Shown one piece after another: positions 12,601 through 27,100 of a stretch of 64,000 nt of DNA. Every line of letters starts with the position of its first letter. Position 1 is the first letter of the stretch. Below the pieces are notes generated by a model, which made no database searches, was not told where the DNA came from, and saw only the letters and a program-made list of their open reading frames with translations. Origin of the DNA: Mesaphorura yosii (taxonomy: Eukaryota > Arthropoda > Collembola > Poduromorpha > Tullbergiidae); contig WIXG01000321.1 of NCBI GenBank assembly GCA_009869945.1, forward strand, positions 25,160 through 89,159. The letters are read 5' to 3'. The translations under genes were made by a program, and so were the position numbers.

Positions 12601-15104
12601 GCTGCTCCGTCGCTTTGCATTTCACCGCAAATTGGTTGCATTCATTCATTGCATTTTGGCAAGACGCCCTGGAATTTAAATTATTCGGCTCGGCTGTCCA
12701 GAGGAAGAAGAGACGGACTGAAGAGTGGGTGAGACGTGAGATTGATGCGTGTGATGCTGGCCGTATCCTGTTTCTCTTCCTCCCGCAGCGGGGCAGTGAG
12801 GAGAATGCAAGTGTGGGTGCAAAGAATAATAAACAAGTGCAGTAGGCAAAATATTTGGACGAGCAGTTCATGAATGACATCACAAACTGCAGCATTTGGA
12901 ACAGACGAGACTCGTCCGTGCCTGCCCACAATTTTCTTATCAAACCCAAATTCGTGCTAAATGCAAAGTCAACACGAGTTGGCTTTTATGATTTTACGCG
13001 CTTACGCTAATTGAATGCGTATTTTTGTGCGCACATGAAATCACGCGTCGTTTATAAATTAATCGCGTCCTTGAAAACGTTTCAGTGTGCCAGAGTGCCA
13101 GACTGCGTTTTCGTTGGCCCGAATTCACTCCTCCGATTTAAATCACGGGTTTCTGGGTCCCACATACGAAATGCTACAGGGAAGCTTGCGCGAAATGTGA
13201 AGGAAGTTGTTGGCTTCCGATTTTGGGTGTGGACACATTTCACATTCATAATTTGTATGCAAAAGGGCGCAGTTCAAGAACGAAGCTTAATTGATTCCTG
13301 AACCGTGCGTCTGGCTTCTTCAAACACAATGCCACAGGCTACAGAGCGTGCATTTCTAAAGTAACAATTAACTGGACAACACCCTCCGTCCCTCAACCGC
13401 AACCGCCGTGCGTTCGAAACTGTGTGTCCAGCTGAAATTCATTTGAATGGAGGGTGTAAATGGAAATTGATGGATGTCAACGTCAGTCTCAATGAAGATG
13501 AAGTCCGTGCTGGTTCACCTTAACCAGTTAAGTGCCCGCAATTACAGTAATTGCTTCTCACTACTTGCACAGGCCAGTTCAATCTTCATAACAAGTCACA
13601 CGTGATTGGTGGACTCAAGAATTCACAATTCACAAATCACAAATTTGACGCTTCAAACGAACTTAACGAACCATTAAAAATAGCATAGCCGCCGACATCC
13701 TTCACGTTCACAGGCATCGCGTGTTTATGCTTAGAGTCTTCCGAGATGCAGCATTCTTCTTGAGCGCGAGCACTCGGACTCGCACTTGGGCTCCTGGCGC
13801 CGCCAATAATCTCTTGTGATTAGTGTCGGACTTTTTGAGTGCATTCCAGAGCAGTGAGACAATCACGGCTCACGAGGTCGGTCACTCATTGTGGAGGATT
13901 CCAGCGTTTGTGCCTGCCTTAATTAGACTGCTTGCTTAACCTTTGTCCTTTCTGAGACGAAGATTAGTGACTCGCTTTACCCCATGACTAGTTTTTTTGC
14001 TACGCTGCTGCGGCTGCATCCGTGAATCGAACGAATTCTGCTCCTGCCCCGTCCGTCCCGTATTTGGACATAATGAGTTGCTCCATCGTCAACATCCGCT
14101 AAAAACAACATCAACTCATCGTAAAATCGCAGCAATTCATTCCTCCCTCTGTCGCGTACGCACTCTTTAATGACTTTACTCTTGAACAACACAAAAAGTG
14201 AGTGTAAATAAATCAAACCCATAAAATTACATACAATTTATCTGTAATTTGGTTCGAGATCATCATCGCTGCATCGCATCTGAAATGTGCAATGTGCAAT
14301 CTGCGTTGCGCGTTGTAATTCAAGTCGTCTTTTGTTCCTCCCAACAAGAATGCATGCTCGAACGCCACTTCAGCATGAACTCTCGAGTGCAGCGATGCTC
14401 TCTTCTGCCTGCCTGACTGCCTGTCTGTTACTTGTTGGCATTCGGTATTAAGTTATTGAATACGAAATTAGACAAGCTTTTCGAACAGTCAAAACACACT
14501 TGGTAAATGTGAGCTCAAGTTTCGTCCATGCAATTCACAATTACGACTACGATTTTCAATGCATTGCAATGCAATTCGTCTCACTTTGCCTTTGCAGCCG
14601 CAAACTTCGTTCAACTCCGCTTTACGGTTTCACAGACAAAAGAGTCGATTTCAGAGATTCAAATGCAAATGCGAACGCTTTCCTGCAAGCATAGCAGACA
14701 AATCAATCATGACGCATAAGGAGAACGCACACAAGCACTTTGTGCGTGTTATTCAGCGTGTATTCGTTTGTGCGTAGAGATCTGAATAAATCAGAGTGCG
14801 GAAGACGCTTCATAAACTCAAGAAGTTGATCGAACTGCGAGATGCTTCACGCTGTGGTTGTGATGCCGAATCGTGATCAAATGCAAATCGTGCGTGCGCG
14901 ATTGCCTTGCCAAGCTCGCATCTGATTTAAATTGAATCAATTATTCACGAGGACACCTTCCAATCAGGAAAGAATCGCGTGGCGTGGCGTACCTTTCGCA
15001 TGCGCCTGCGTCGTCGATTCTTGCGTCTGCGTCGCTGTCCTTATTTGACCAGCGCAGACGAGCAGCGTGAAAAAGGGCACAAATAAATTGGAAATTAATT
15101 CCAT
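9620..15104 (-). CDS. CRIM1 C-terminal-half homologue: VWC/antistasin type I membrane protein (7 exons)
   Basis: Exons: 15104-14993, 11818-11612, 11534-11355, 11275-10901, 10801-10494, 10257-10125, 10047-9620; 580 residues. Seen: a signal peptide (residues 1 to about 19, LFVPFFTLLVCAG); two von Willebrand C modules (about 38-105 and 106-163); two antistasin-type repeats (about 170-230, GCPSCEC and DCAVCEC); three more VWC modules, the last split between exons 5 and 6 (about 230-438); a TM helix near 471-491; and a basic, then Pro/Ser-rich cytoplasmic tail of about 90 residues with PTPPVTP. This order is that of vertebrate CRIM1 after its first Cys-rich region; the IGFBP domain is missing. CRIM1 is known to bind BMPs through its VWC repeats; the same role here is inference. 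Module-boundary introns are phase 1, and the intron 11354-11276 has a GC donor. The signal exon is separated by 3.2 kb but fits exactly in phase. Confidence 0.85.
11819..14992 (-). other. First intron of the long CRIM-like gene
   Basis: A 3.2 kb intron between the signal-peptide exon and the first VWC exon (donor G|GTACGC, acceptor TATTTAG). No further exon was recognised. A first intron of this kind is a likely place for regulatory sequence, but nothing specific stands out. Confidence 0.5.
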
Positions 15105-18100
15105 TTTGGTGATTTCTCTTCTGTGGCTTGTGGCCCGCTTGGCTTCGGCTCGACTGATTCAATTAGACAATGCTGCACGGACATGAGGACGACAGTCACT
15201 TGTGGCTCGGGCTGTTGTTATTTTTGATAAATGATGTTGATTGGACGGGACAAACAGGCCAAATCACTTTCCATAAATCATCTCACACAAGGACACATGA
15301 AAAGAACAAAACACAGCGCAGTTCCCAGTTCGCAGTGAGTCAATTCTTCGTTTTGGGAGCTGTGCTCGAGAATGTCATGAAAGGGCAGGCAGGCAGGGAA
15401 TTTCACCAGTGACAAAAAGTGTTGGCGGAGACTTTCTTTTGCGTTTTACCGTCTCCGTCCGACTCCGACTTCTTTTTGTGCAAATGTCAAAACCAGACGC
15501 ACCAGCGAGGCGACGCGACACACAACGCACTTGTTCACCGTTTCTTAAGCCCGTCGTCTTTCTCCTGCGTCTGTCGCGAATCGGACAGTGTAGAAGTCTC
15601 AAGTGGGACAGCCACGCACGCTGCACCCGAAAAGAGTCCACCCGTCTTCACATTCTCAAAGATGAGCGCACGCTCATAAACTGCTTCGCATTGAAAAAAT
15701 CCAAGTGACAAACGAATGATGCTGTCGGGTAGCGTCGTGTGTTATTGATTTCTCGCTTATCTTATCACTTCACCAAAACACTAAAACACTGACGATATCG
15801 ATTCGTAATTGGAGCTGCACGCTGCTGCTGCTGGGCGTACGTCTCGTTGTCTCGTTGGCTTTGCACTCCGACCACAATCGAACAGACGCCAAGTATTTAT
15901 ACGCGTAATGATTTTATGACGATTTGTTCGCTGCGCTGGTTGCGTTGCTCGATCGCTCACAATGTCTCCTTTCGATTGCACTTGCCTTCTGTTCTCGCGA
16001 TTAGTTTTATGATCGCTAACATTCTTCGCTCAACTCTTTCTTTCTACACACACGACTCTTCATCTTTTGATCCATTGTGTGCACTCGTATTGTGAATTTA
16101 TTGGGATCTCTCCTCTCCTATTAGCACTTGGCCTGGCCACAGGCAGCCTTCTTCACTGTCGCTGCTTCCACATTCGTTGCACTGCACTTGCTGTTTGCTC
16201 ACGAGCTAAGCAACTCGTCCGCACTCACGACGACACACGAATGCACATTCTCAATTGCTTTTGCTATTCTTGGCGCATTAATGAACTCAATCGAAGCACA
16301 ACACGACGACCCGCAAACGGCAAATTACTGTGCGAGATGCGTGGAGGGGATTTACGATCTTTTAATTACGCATTAATGTTCAATTACTTACTAACACACG
16401 CACGCACGATTTACAAAACAAACATGCGCCAGGAGCGCAGAACCGTGGCCTCACTGAGTTATGAGAACGCATGCTGCGATCGCGACCGTAATGCAAATGT
16501 TAATGAGGGCTAATGTGCTCTGCTACGCCACGAGCAGATCGATACAATGATGCATAATGGGCCCATAAATCCTCGCTGACTTCATCCCGCTACGCCTCAT
16601 TGCTCATTGAGCCGCGCGACTCAGATTAGATTACGCAACAGAGCACAATTGACAATTGAGCGCATTAACGCATTACGCGTCTCGTCGTCGTCGTGCGTTT
16701 GTGTCACGTCGTCAGGTGAGAAATGCTGCGACGCAAAGATCGAAACCAGTTCAGCAAGCAGCCAGCTGCACATGAAAAAGAACTGGGCAGAGAACGACCG
16801 CATTCGTTCATCGTTTGTGTCCTCCAAACTCAAATGATCACATTTTTTGTCACTTTATGACTGCCACATTCACGCCATTTCGGCAGTCCATAACTTTTCG
16901 CATTTAAAGGATCGTAAAACTGAGTTGGAATGTGGCAGGTTGAGAGAAGTGCGAATAAACATTTGGACACGTTCCCGGTCATTACGAGCTCAGGCTCAAG
17001 CTCATGCTCTTTGCATTCCACAATTATTTATTGTGACCACCGTGGCTCTTGAATCCCACACTCAATAAAAACCAAATAAATTACGCCAAGATCAGCTGCC
17101 ATAAAGCAGAGACAAAGTCCGTGTGTCCGTGTGTTGTGCATAATTCATTACGACCTCATTATGCACTCAAATAAATTGCTCATAAAATTATTGTTGAAGC
17201 TTTCAAATTCATCATCTCCAGCAGAACTCTCTCGCGTCTCGCGTCTTGCCTCCTTGCTGACTGAGAGTCATCTGTCATGTTTCGTCAGACGACGCGTAAA
17301 TCGCGAATGTTTATTACGCTCGCGTTTGGTTCTGGCAAGCGCGACTAGTAAACGAGGAAAATGTGCTGCCTGCTCGTAACCTTGTTTCTTTCTGGTTTGA
17401 TGCCATCATGCCATCGAGCAGAAGCAGAAACAGTCGTCATTGCTTCTGCTCCAAGACGTGAATGACACCACATTGCCATTTGCCATCTCCTTCGGCGTTG
17501 TTTACTCTTAAACTTTTTACGACCACTCGCCAAAATCAGCGTCTTCGCATTCGCATTCCGTGTCAGTAAAGACATGAAACCCCAAAATTATGCGAAGATC
17601 AACTCAAATTTGCACAGGGCGAAGGCAAGTCGAGATGACTCGTCGCCGGATGACAAACAGCAGAATCACAGCAGCAGCGTTTACACAATGCGAACAGCTC
17701 CAGCAAAGTTAATCACTGCGTAAAGTTATTTTTACAAAGTCATTCAGGACGTCTTGAAGTCTTTCAAGTTTACAATGTAAATTCTACGCACCAAAGAAAT
17801 AGCAATTCAAGCATTCACGACGAGGGAGATTGAAAGCCTGAATTTTTGATGGACGAGCACCCTGTCATTTGCCATTGCTCCATTTTGCTCAAGCACCTCA
17901 TCTGCCATGAGCAAATTTTATTGCATTTGCATAAACCAACACTACAAATGGCACATCGTAAAATACGCAATACCCAGAGTCGAATACACAAACATTTACA
18001 ACGTGCTGCTGTCAAACAATGGCCTTTTATGAGTTCCGATTGTGCTTGCCTTTCGATGCCTCAGCGGAATTGAAATTTATGTCTGGCCCGAATCCTTTCG

Positions 18101-21100
18101 GGTGTTCCATTAGCAAAGTAGACCTTCGCATTCGCCGCGCATGCACGCGGTACAAAAATGCTATTTTAATTTAAGCGCATAATTTCATTTAAGCACATTT
18201 ATCCAATTTCGATTCAAATTGACTTGGCTTACAAGCACGACATGAAAAATTACATTTGCTATGAGCTCCGACATTAAAAGCTTACGAGCACAGCGACATT
18301 TTTCTACAGAGTCGGTCGGTTTATTTGGGCTCGTTAAGAATTTGAGCATTTTTCCGAAATGCGTGCTTACAGAAACGAGGTTTCGCGTGGAGACACAAAC
18401 GACAAACATGAAACGACTTTCTTCTGAGTACGATGAGCCTGGAAATTGGTGGCCTGCCTGCTCGGATGCTGAGCTCATGAAAGATGAAATGCAGCGCGTC
18501 CGTTTCCATTTCTTTGAAATTAGTCCCCGTGGACTCTTTCGCACGGCAGCGCAGACCGGAGGAGACGAAGTTGTTCCATCTTTTAGAACAACATAATGAC
18601 ATGGCATTAAACTCGGACGGCAGACTGAGGGAAGCCCATTCAAGATGAAGGAGCAAGCTGTCAAATTCCTGCGATTCGAGATTCGCCTTTGCGTGGTGAC
18701 CCACTAAACGACTAAATTCGCATTTCTACATCTCGCCATCACTGCACTTGCTCCATTGGCTTCATTTGTAAGGGACTCGGACGTCTGCTCTTTTTGCCCT
18801 GCTGTTGCTTTGCTGGTGCTCTGGCTTGGCCTGTTACGCGCAACAAATTGCTAAGTAATCCTGCAACACATGTCCACCCTCAACTTTAAACGAAGCAGCA
18901 CTCACTGATGAATGCCATTAACCAAAGCGGCAAGAATAACAACGAAACTTTACAAAAAGCTCGTTGCTGTGCTGTGCTTGCGTATGCAAATTGCTGGGCC
19001 GTAATCTTTGGATTTAAAGTTTGCACCCGATAAATGCTTTTTGAAGTCTAACTTGCGCTGAACTCCTTCGAACGATTCGAGTAGGGGCAGCAGACAGCGC
19101 GCTGACAGCGGGCTCCGCTCGCGAGTGCAGCAGACTAAAACTTTGGAGTTTGGCTGCGAACAAGAATTTAATTGAATCAGACTTCATGCTACCAGGCCAG
19201 GCCAAGCCGTAGGAAGCCATTTCGACATCATTTATCATCTCGCTCCTCAACCATTACTCAACTTCCAATGCGAAACTTATCATTCATTACTTCGAGCGAA
19301 AAGCGGATTGGACAGGCTGTGGAAAGATCGAAACGAGTTTGCATGAAGCCCATAATCATTGGAACTAAATAATCAGACCGACTTCTCAAGCGTGAACAAC
19401 GTAGATTTGGTGATTGGACGAAATTGGAAGAGATTTTAAGCGTGAGTTCACTCCAATTTGACACTTGGACTCGTTCTCCAGCGAAAATCGAGCAAACTTT
19501 TGAAGATACGATGGCATAAACACAAATTCGCAGTCGCTTGCATTGCTTTCTCCCAGCATGCGCACGTTTCTGAAAGGTGACTCCTTGCAAATGACAGAAA
19601 TAATTCTCGCGTTATTATTTCCGTTTCGCAGAGCAGAGCAGACACACAGAAACGTGGCGCACAATAACGAGATGAGAAATGAAAGCACTCAGACTCCTTA
19701 TTGCACAAAATATCGCTGCGCTGCTTAAAATTTAACAACGGAAGAAACAAGTTTAAGAAAGTAGGACGCACACTTGACGTTCAGCTAACAGCCAATTCTA
19801 AATCCAACAAAAATGCTGCTTGCTGTCTTGCCGCGCGGGTGCAGGTTTTCTTGCTCCTCTTCGGTGCTGCATGGCTGATGGCATTACGGAAGGGTTACGG
19901 ACGAAGATTAAGGAGCTCCCAGCAGAGACATCGCTCTAAGCCCTTCCCGTCGTTTTCATTTCAAATGGTCCAGAAAACAAATGCAGCAACATCCAACGAC
20001 ATCCGTGTAATACACATTACACTTGTGACTTGCACAACGTCCGTGGGACATCGACCGGAAGACATGCACGCATTAAGCATCGAGTTTATTGCACATTCCC
20101 TGCAATATTCATAACAATGATGACTCTTATTTCATTACGCAAGCAATTTGACTTTAGCTTTATCACTTGTATGCGTACGCGACTTGAACGAAGAATCCGA
20201 CTACCTTGCTGCTTGTGCACTCTGAATTCGAAACTTCACATGGAATCTAATATCTTGTAATTCGTGATCCCATTGAATTCCACGCCAAAATTTAATTTCT
20301 CTACTTTGGCACTTAAATCGGGATGTGGTCTCCGAACTTCTCCACTTCCCACTGCCGAAAGCGCTTTCTTAACTCGTTCAGTCACGGATTGATCCCAGAA
20401 ATCGCGACGAACAATCCTGCGGCGGCGAGGCAGAAGTACGGTCTGGTCAAATCAGCAGTTTAAATTTAAGCGTCATTCCCACAATCAAGTCTGACGTATA
20501 ATTGGAAGCCGAGAGGCCGACTCCCACGCAGAGCAAAGGCGCTTGAAACTTATTTTGTGAATTGAGTGTCGTCTGGGGACTCACTCACTCTAATCTTCAA
20601 TACTTAACTTGTTGGAATTCCAAAGAAAAAGTGGAGAGACTTTTGTGGTGCGTGCAATCTCCGGCTGCTGCATAGAAATGCCTGCATTTTCTGAAATTAA
20701 GCGAAGGTGCACGAAGAGCGAAATAATGGAATCAAAGCTGTGCTGTGTGCATTTCATTGAGATAAAGGAATTTTTCATGGAGCCGTGCAAAGTGATCCCG
20801 AACCGAACATCGCTGTTCGCTGCTCCACGCCCAGAACACGGACTAATGTCTTATTCATTTTTCTTCCGACCGAAACTTTTAAGAACTTGGAAACGAAGTA
20901 AGTAAGCCACGATAGTCTTCAATCTCGTTCGCTTCTCTGCTGTCTGTAAGTAGTGCACAGCGAGGAGTATTTATCCCACAGGAATTTCCAAACTAAAGCT
21001 CTATTTCACATTTTTACATCTCCACTGCAGCGTGCATGTTTCCCCATTTCACTTGATACGCTCCGTTCCCTCCACAGCGCCGTATTCATGAACCCAAATT

Positions 21101-24100
21101 CAGCGCGCAGCAAATTCTTTTGTCTCCACAAAAGTTTAAACAACAAAGACCTCATTTCTGAAAAACAACGACGAAATCCAAGCCGAGCCAAGTTTTGTAC
21201 CCGAAACTCCCGCTGATCCGATGAAGCTATCTCGCGCCTAAATCATCTCAACAACTCAAAACGGCCGACTTTCGAGCTTCGATTTTGTGGGGAGATGCTT
21301 GATTTCTTAATCGATAATCACGCAAGCACCGACGCTTAAAATGCATGAGAATATCTGCACGCAATTCGGGCTGTTCGTACGTGCGTGAAATTGAATTTGT
21401 GGAGTCGAGAACACGGCGGAGTTCTTCGCGCGCCCTGAATTGCAAAAAGTGGAGCATCCTCGCAACCAAAACGCAGATCGCAGAATTTTTATGTTGCAGT
21501 TCAAAATTCGATTTTGTTAAATTGTTTCCAGCGACAGTGGCAAGAATCTCAAAATCTCAATCCTGCCCTTCCGGCCTTGCCATGTTGTTGATTTTATTAA
21601 ACCGAGGCTAATAAAAGTGGCAATAATTTAAGATGACTCTCACTTGATTGAACTAATGAGCAACAAGGAAAGGCTGCGACAAACGCACTCACCTCGGCCC
21701 AAACGACAACCATGCAAGCCTTTCGTGTTCCGTTTCCTGCGCAATTTCTGAAATTGGCTAATTTTGAATAATATTGAACGAGACTTGCCGCAGAAGAGTA
21801 CGACAAAATCAGACCAGCCAACGTTTTACGTGTGCACTTTCAACATGAAAACGACAAGTCGCCTTCCAACGACACGACGCAGATGCGAGTTTCCTTTCAT
21901 AAGCGGCGCAAGTACGAGTACACAAACATAATTTTGTGGTTGTCTGTCGAGGCGTAAAAGGCAGGCAGCGCTGTTCACATGTGCAGAATATTTTCGCACT
22001 TGCCTCGCAGGGGAATAAATATTCCAGACCCATTCCGAGAGTCGACATATGTTCGACACTCACATGGCATTTGCACAATCACAAGAAATTGCAATAATAT
22101 AAAGTAATGATATCATTTCGCACACCGCCCGCCCTCATTTTGAGTGTTCCACACGGAGCAGGTGAACAGCTGCCGCACTCACAACTCCGCAAACATGGCG
22201 AATGGCGGAGGCAGGCGAAAGCAAATGGAAGCCATTGACAGCACGGAAATGAAATACCGTCATTTTTCATGCTCCTTCGTGGCAGGGCAGGCAAGGTCGG
22301 TGGAAGGAGCGTCTCGGTGATAAATGAACTGGACTAATGCGGTGACGATATGAAGGGCAAGCAGGCAGGCAGGCAAACATTCGTGTAATAATTACATTGT
22401 AATTATTTCCGCTTCACGTGAGAAAGCAACGAGAGCAACTAGCCTGGCTTTGCTCGGGAGAAAGTGCAAACTACAAAGTTTGTAATCTTCTGACTAAAGA
22501 GTAAATTGTTTTCCTGCTTGTCTACACATGGAAAGATAATTATCGTGTCCCATGAGAGTCCTCCAGAACACTGAGTGTGTGCGCAGTGTGAGCGAGCTGA
22601 GTGAAATTCATTCTGCCAAGACTTAAGCCAGCCTAGCCAGCCTGCTTTGCGTGCTGTTCTTCCAACCTGCTGCAGTCGAGACTCAGCCCGATCAGAGTGC
22701 CCATTGCCGTTGCTGTTGCCTCGCTCTGGTTGCATTATGTTTAATGGCTGTGTAAATAGATAATAGAAATTCACATCTTAACTCACTTTCCAACCATTTC
22801 CGGCTTCTTGTCTTGCTTCGCAGCTCACCGCACAACCAAGCCGGACCAAGTCAGTTGGTCCGAACAAAGGTGAGTAGAGGCGAGGAGGAGAAAGGCAGCA
22901 ACGGGTTAAAGTTCAGGTTGCCTTCGTGCAATATTAAACAATTCGGTCTGGTTCACTTGCTCGGCTGCTTTCTCCACGGCTTTGTACACATGACACACTT
23001 CCACGACCCGTTTTCCCGTGCCGTACTTCGTCCTGTTTCACGCAGTCGCTGAGCATGCCATTGAATTTTAATGAAAAAATGAAGAATAGAATTTTGTTGA
23101 TCTTCCGACATGATTGTTATTGTGCTTTGAGGTCTCTCTCAGCAAACACAAAGCCCGACTCCCTTAAATTAATTCCTGCACAAGAGTCCCTGCCTGCCTG
23201 CCTGCTCTACTCGAACTGTTTCAAAATTCAAAGGTTTTAGAACAATATTTTTCGATCATAACGAAAACAAAACAAGCCCAATGACGATAATACGCCTTTC
23301 AATCAAAATGATACGAAAATATTTTTCCTTCTTCCGAGAAAACAGGAATTTGATATTAAAAATTCACCCAGACAAAAACGGTAGCAACCTGAAAGTGACA
23401 GGCTACAACTTTGACGTTCTTAAGTCGATAGTTCCATGGAAAATTTTTTCACGAAGGCTGGGAGACTGCTTTTGCCTCTTCTGCAGGACTCAATTCGACC
23501 TTTTATCTCATTTGGTATTTGTCCGCAGTCTGTTGCACAGGTGGACCTTCAATTGCAAAGACCCTGGAGCGATCCTGCAACAGTGCAGCAGCAGTTTTGC
23601 TAAGTTCTTGAGAGAATGTTGAATTTGTGTAGAACAAGTTTTGAGACTTGCTAACCGATTCATTCAATTCAGAGGCCCGAATCTTGCTCGGTTGCTCTCC
23701 TCTTCGGCCGCCCTTGCGAATGGAAACGTTTTTCTCTCTTCAAAGAAAACTTGCAACAAAAGAAGTCGTGCTCTGCCTGCTCTGAATTCAAACGGCTCCT
23801 CGCATCCTGCTTGCACTGCTGGCTGCCCTTTGGCTCTTGATCTCTCAGCCCAGCTCAAGACTTCATATTTCATTCTTTCGGCGAAGTGATTCGGGTCAAA
23901 GATTAATAAAAAGAAGTTTCAGCTCAGAAATCATTTTCTCCATTATAATTTCTGTTTGATGATTCCCGGAGAAGTTCGACCAAGCGAACGACTGCGGGAA
24001 GCAACCTCATTTCGCCAAATCTGTAAATTGTGATCACTTCAGCCATTTTGGCCCATAAACTCTGCGCGCACGTGAATTTATTCTTGGGACATGCAAAGCA

Positions 24101-27100
24101 GGCAATAAATTCGATTTTTGGCTGTGAACATGAGCAGGTAAAGTAAATAAATTGAGAGGAAGGAGAAATACAATTTGATATCTCGAGGGACGTGACTCCG
24201 CCGAGACTTCAGACGCAGGCAACATTCGCCTGGACCATTCACGTGTTTGTGTGCCAAAGCTTATTTTTTGAATTAAAGTTTCAAGTGGGAGAAAACTGCA
24301 GGAAGAAGAGAAAATTCGTTTTTGATAAGAAAAGTGAACACACAACCAACAACTTTCTCAGAATTTCAAGATAAAGTCGTTTGCGCGTTGCTATTCGGGG
24401 AAGATGCTCCTCTTGCGCAATGCGAGGCTCGTGTTTGCAGATTCAAACACCATTTCTGCAATTTTATTTCGCACACGGCCCGGAGAGTCTCCCGTCACTT
24501 TGTTGCGCCTTTCGCGAAACTCACCTGTCTTCTTGCCTACTTTGGCTGCAAACGCGCACATGAATGTGAACGACCCAATTTAACATTCGTCATCGTCCAT
24601 CCTGCACAGTTTCATCGTTCGAGGTGTTTGTGAGAAGGTAATGGAGCAAAACGAGTGTCCACCTGAGGCTTGGCTTCACCTCTTTCCCACTCACGCTCAC
24701 GTCGTCAATCGGGCCATTTGCCATTCCATCACTTTCGGGGGTTAAGTGATTTCCTGTGTGTGGTGCACGGCGTCTAAAATTAATTTACCACACGGACACG
24801 GTTCAGCGGACTCAAATATTGAATTTGAGGGAATGTGCCGCATAGTTTGCCCAACCCAGTCAAAAAGCCACAAACGGCCAACACTCGCACGCACACAACT
24901 TCTTGCATTAAACCGAAATGCATGAGCTTCCTGTTCCGTTGTGCTGCGCACTTTGTCATGTGAGTGTGTGGAGTCATGAAATTAATTATTTAATTAAATT
25001 TCCCGTGTATTATCATAAACACGGTCTCGCAGCGCCTGGAATGCTGCAGGCTGTAGGATGCTTCGAGTCCCAAAGTAGCGTGATTCCTAAGAACCGGTGG
25101 TTCCCATGTGGTTTGGAAGCATGTTCTCGCAGTAATTTGATTCGAGAAGGCAATAGGCTCAATTTCTCATCCACTCTTGGAATTCTAATTAAACATGTGG
25201 AACCTTTGCTGCGTGTTTTCGGTCACCAAACCTCAGTGCCTAATCAGTTTAACTGCGCAAGTCACAAATTGCAGTAAAACACTGGCAGAATCCTTTTAAG
25301 TCCGTGTAGCTCTTCTTAGAAAGCAATTAATGCAAAGGTTTGCACGATTTATGCTGCAAATAATTGAGGACGAAATGGCAAATGAAACTTTAAACGACGG
25401 CATTTCGCTGTCTAATCCCTAACGAGACTTTAAACTGTTACGTTTTAATTGTCGTCATAACCGTTTCAGAAATTCTGATGTGCAGCATCGGCCAATGGCG
25501 AGTCAGCATCTGCTGTTCTGAAACTCGGCGAGTGTGGCAAACGAGTAGAGTAAATGAAAACCAGAACGCAAGTGTCATACCTTCGACTTGTGCAAATACT
25601 CTGAAAGTTTTGTTTTACGGATTAATTTCTATGCAGATTATTAACTGAAATATTTCTCTCTGAAATGCGACCACGCGTGATGACGATCCTCTCACCAAAC
25701 TTGCCAAGCAAAAATATTCGCTCGAGAGAGAGGTTCATTCCACAAGAAATGTTGCGAGCCATGCATCCAAGCAGAGTTGTAGAAAACTTGCCTTAATTGT
25801 AATTCCACAAAGTCTCTCAAATTGGACAACTTTTGTGCGTGTTCTCTGCACTGCTTCTTCTTCTGTCCTTTTTTAATTTAGCGCGGTGCGGTGCGGAGCA
25901 GAGAAACTGAAACATCAAACACGTAGGCTGGCTGGGCTTGTCATGTCGGAGGGCAAGAAGAAGGCAGGCAGGCACGTGCTCGAGAAAATTAAGACGGGAG
26001 AGTTTGAAATATTATTTGAGTAAGAGATATCGCATTTGATTTAGAAATCCAAACTGACTGGGAAACTGGCTGAAATATTGCAGAGATGTAAATTATGCGT
26101 GCGTAAATTGCATATTTTACAAGACGAAACAGAAATTCAAATGGGGCCTAATTAAGTTCATCTGTATTCCCAAGAACATTCCCAAAGCCAGAATTTTGAG
26201 CATTTCACTTAGAAATGCTCAGCCAACCAAATTCAGCCTTCAGCTCGACTTGCAAGGAAGAATATTAAGCACAAGCTAGTTTCTTTGATTCATCATCATC
26301 TCTAGTCGGCTTGTCTGCGAGGAAGATTTATGATTAACGTGATAGTGTCAACATTTCAGTCGGAGATTTGAAGTTAAAGTCTGGAGAGTTGGACGAATGA
26401 AATTAATTGCAAGGCAATGCCGTTACTGACTGACTGAGTGGAGTAATTTAAAATAAGCGATACTGACAACAATCGTGTGACAACGACACGACAATAAATG
26501 CTTCAGTCTGCAGTCTGCATTTTTTCAAGGCATATTTTGCGTGTACGTCCATTACACTCGTATAACTGCGCTCCGTTAACCAGAGCGAGTGGAATTGGGC
26601 GCGCGCGCGAGAGAGAGAAAGCCAACATCCAACTTTCTCTGAGCAGTAAACATATGCGAGGACGCGAGTGGCGGAGTGAGCCAGTGAGCGGAGGAAACTT
26701 TTGTGCGAGGAGACAAAGAGACAAGTAAATAAGTTTGGGATTAAAAAGAATTTATAATAAAGTATGCTTAATCCCGCTGTGCCTGCTCTTCTCTGTAGAT
26801 GCAAATGAGTCTTTATTCGCGAGACAAGAAGACGAATGAGTTCTGCCTTTTTGTGTGTAAATCTCTCGCAATGACTTAACACTTCTCCTCACAACTCCTC
26901 CACGCCAGGACTAAACGCACTTAATTAACTCGAGCACGGGTTCGTACTCGGAACATTTTACTTATTTACAATCTATTTCGTTCTCGTCCTGCAGAGTTCT
27001 TAATCCTCGCACATTTGCACATTTGTAAACTTCGCAAAAGTATTTATTCGAAAGTATGCGCATTGTCTTGCGAGAAGGGCGGGCTCGCCTTCATCAATTC

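Noticed and set aside
19386-19688. Signal-peptide-like minus-strand frame (LSFLISLLCATFLCVC)
   Set aside because: Considered as the first exon of the long CRIM-like gene, but it has no ATG. The exon at 15104-14993 has an ATG, a signal peptide and the right donor phase.
23281-23622. Frame containing HPDKNG, reminiscent of a J-domain
   Set aside because: No helix or further J-domain residues around the motif, no splice partners, and A/T-rich codons; a chance match.
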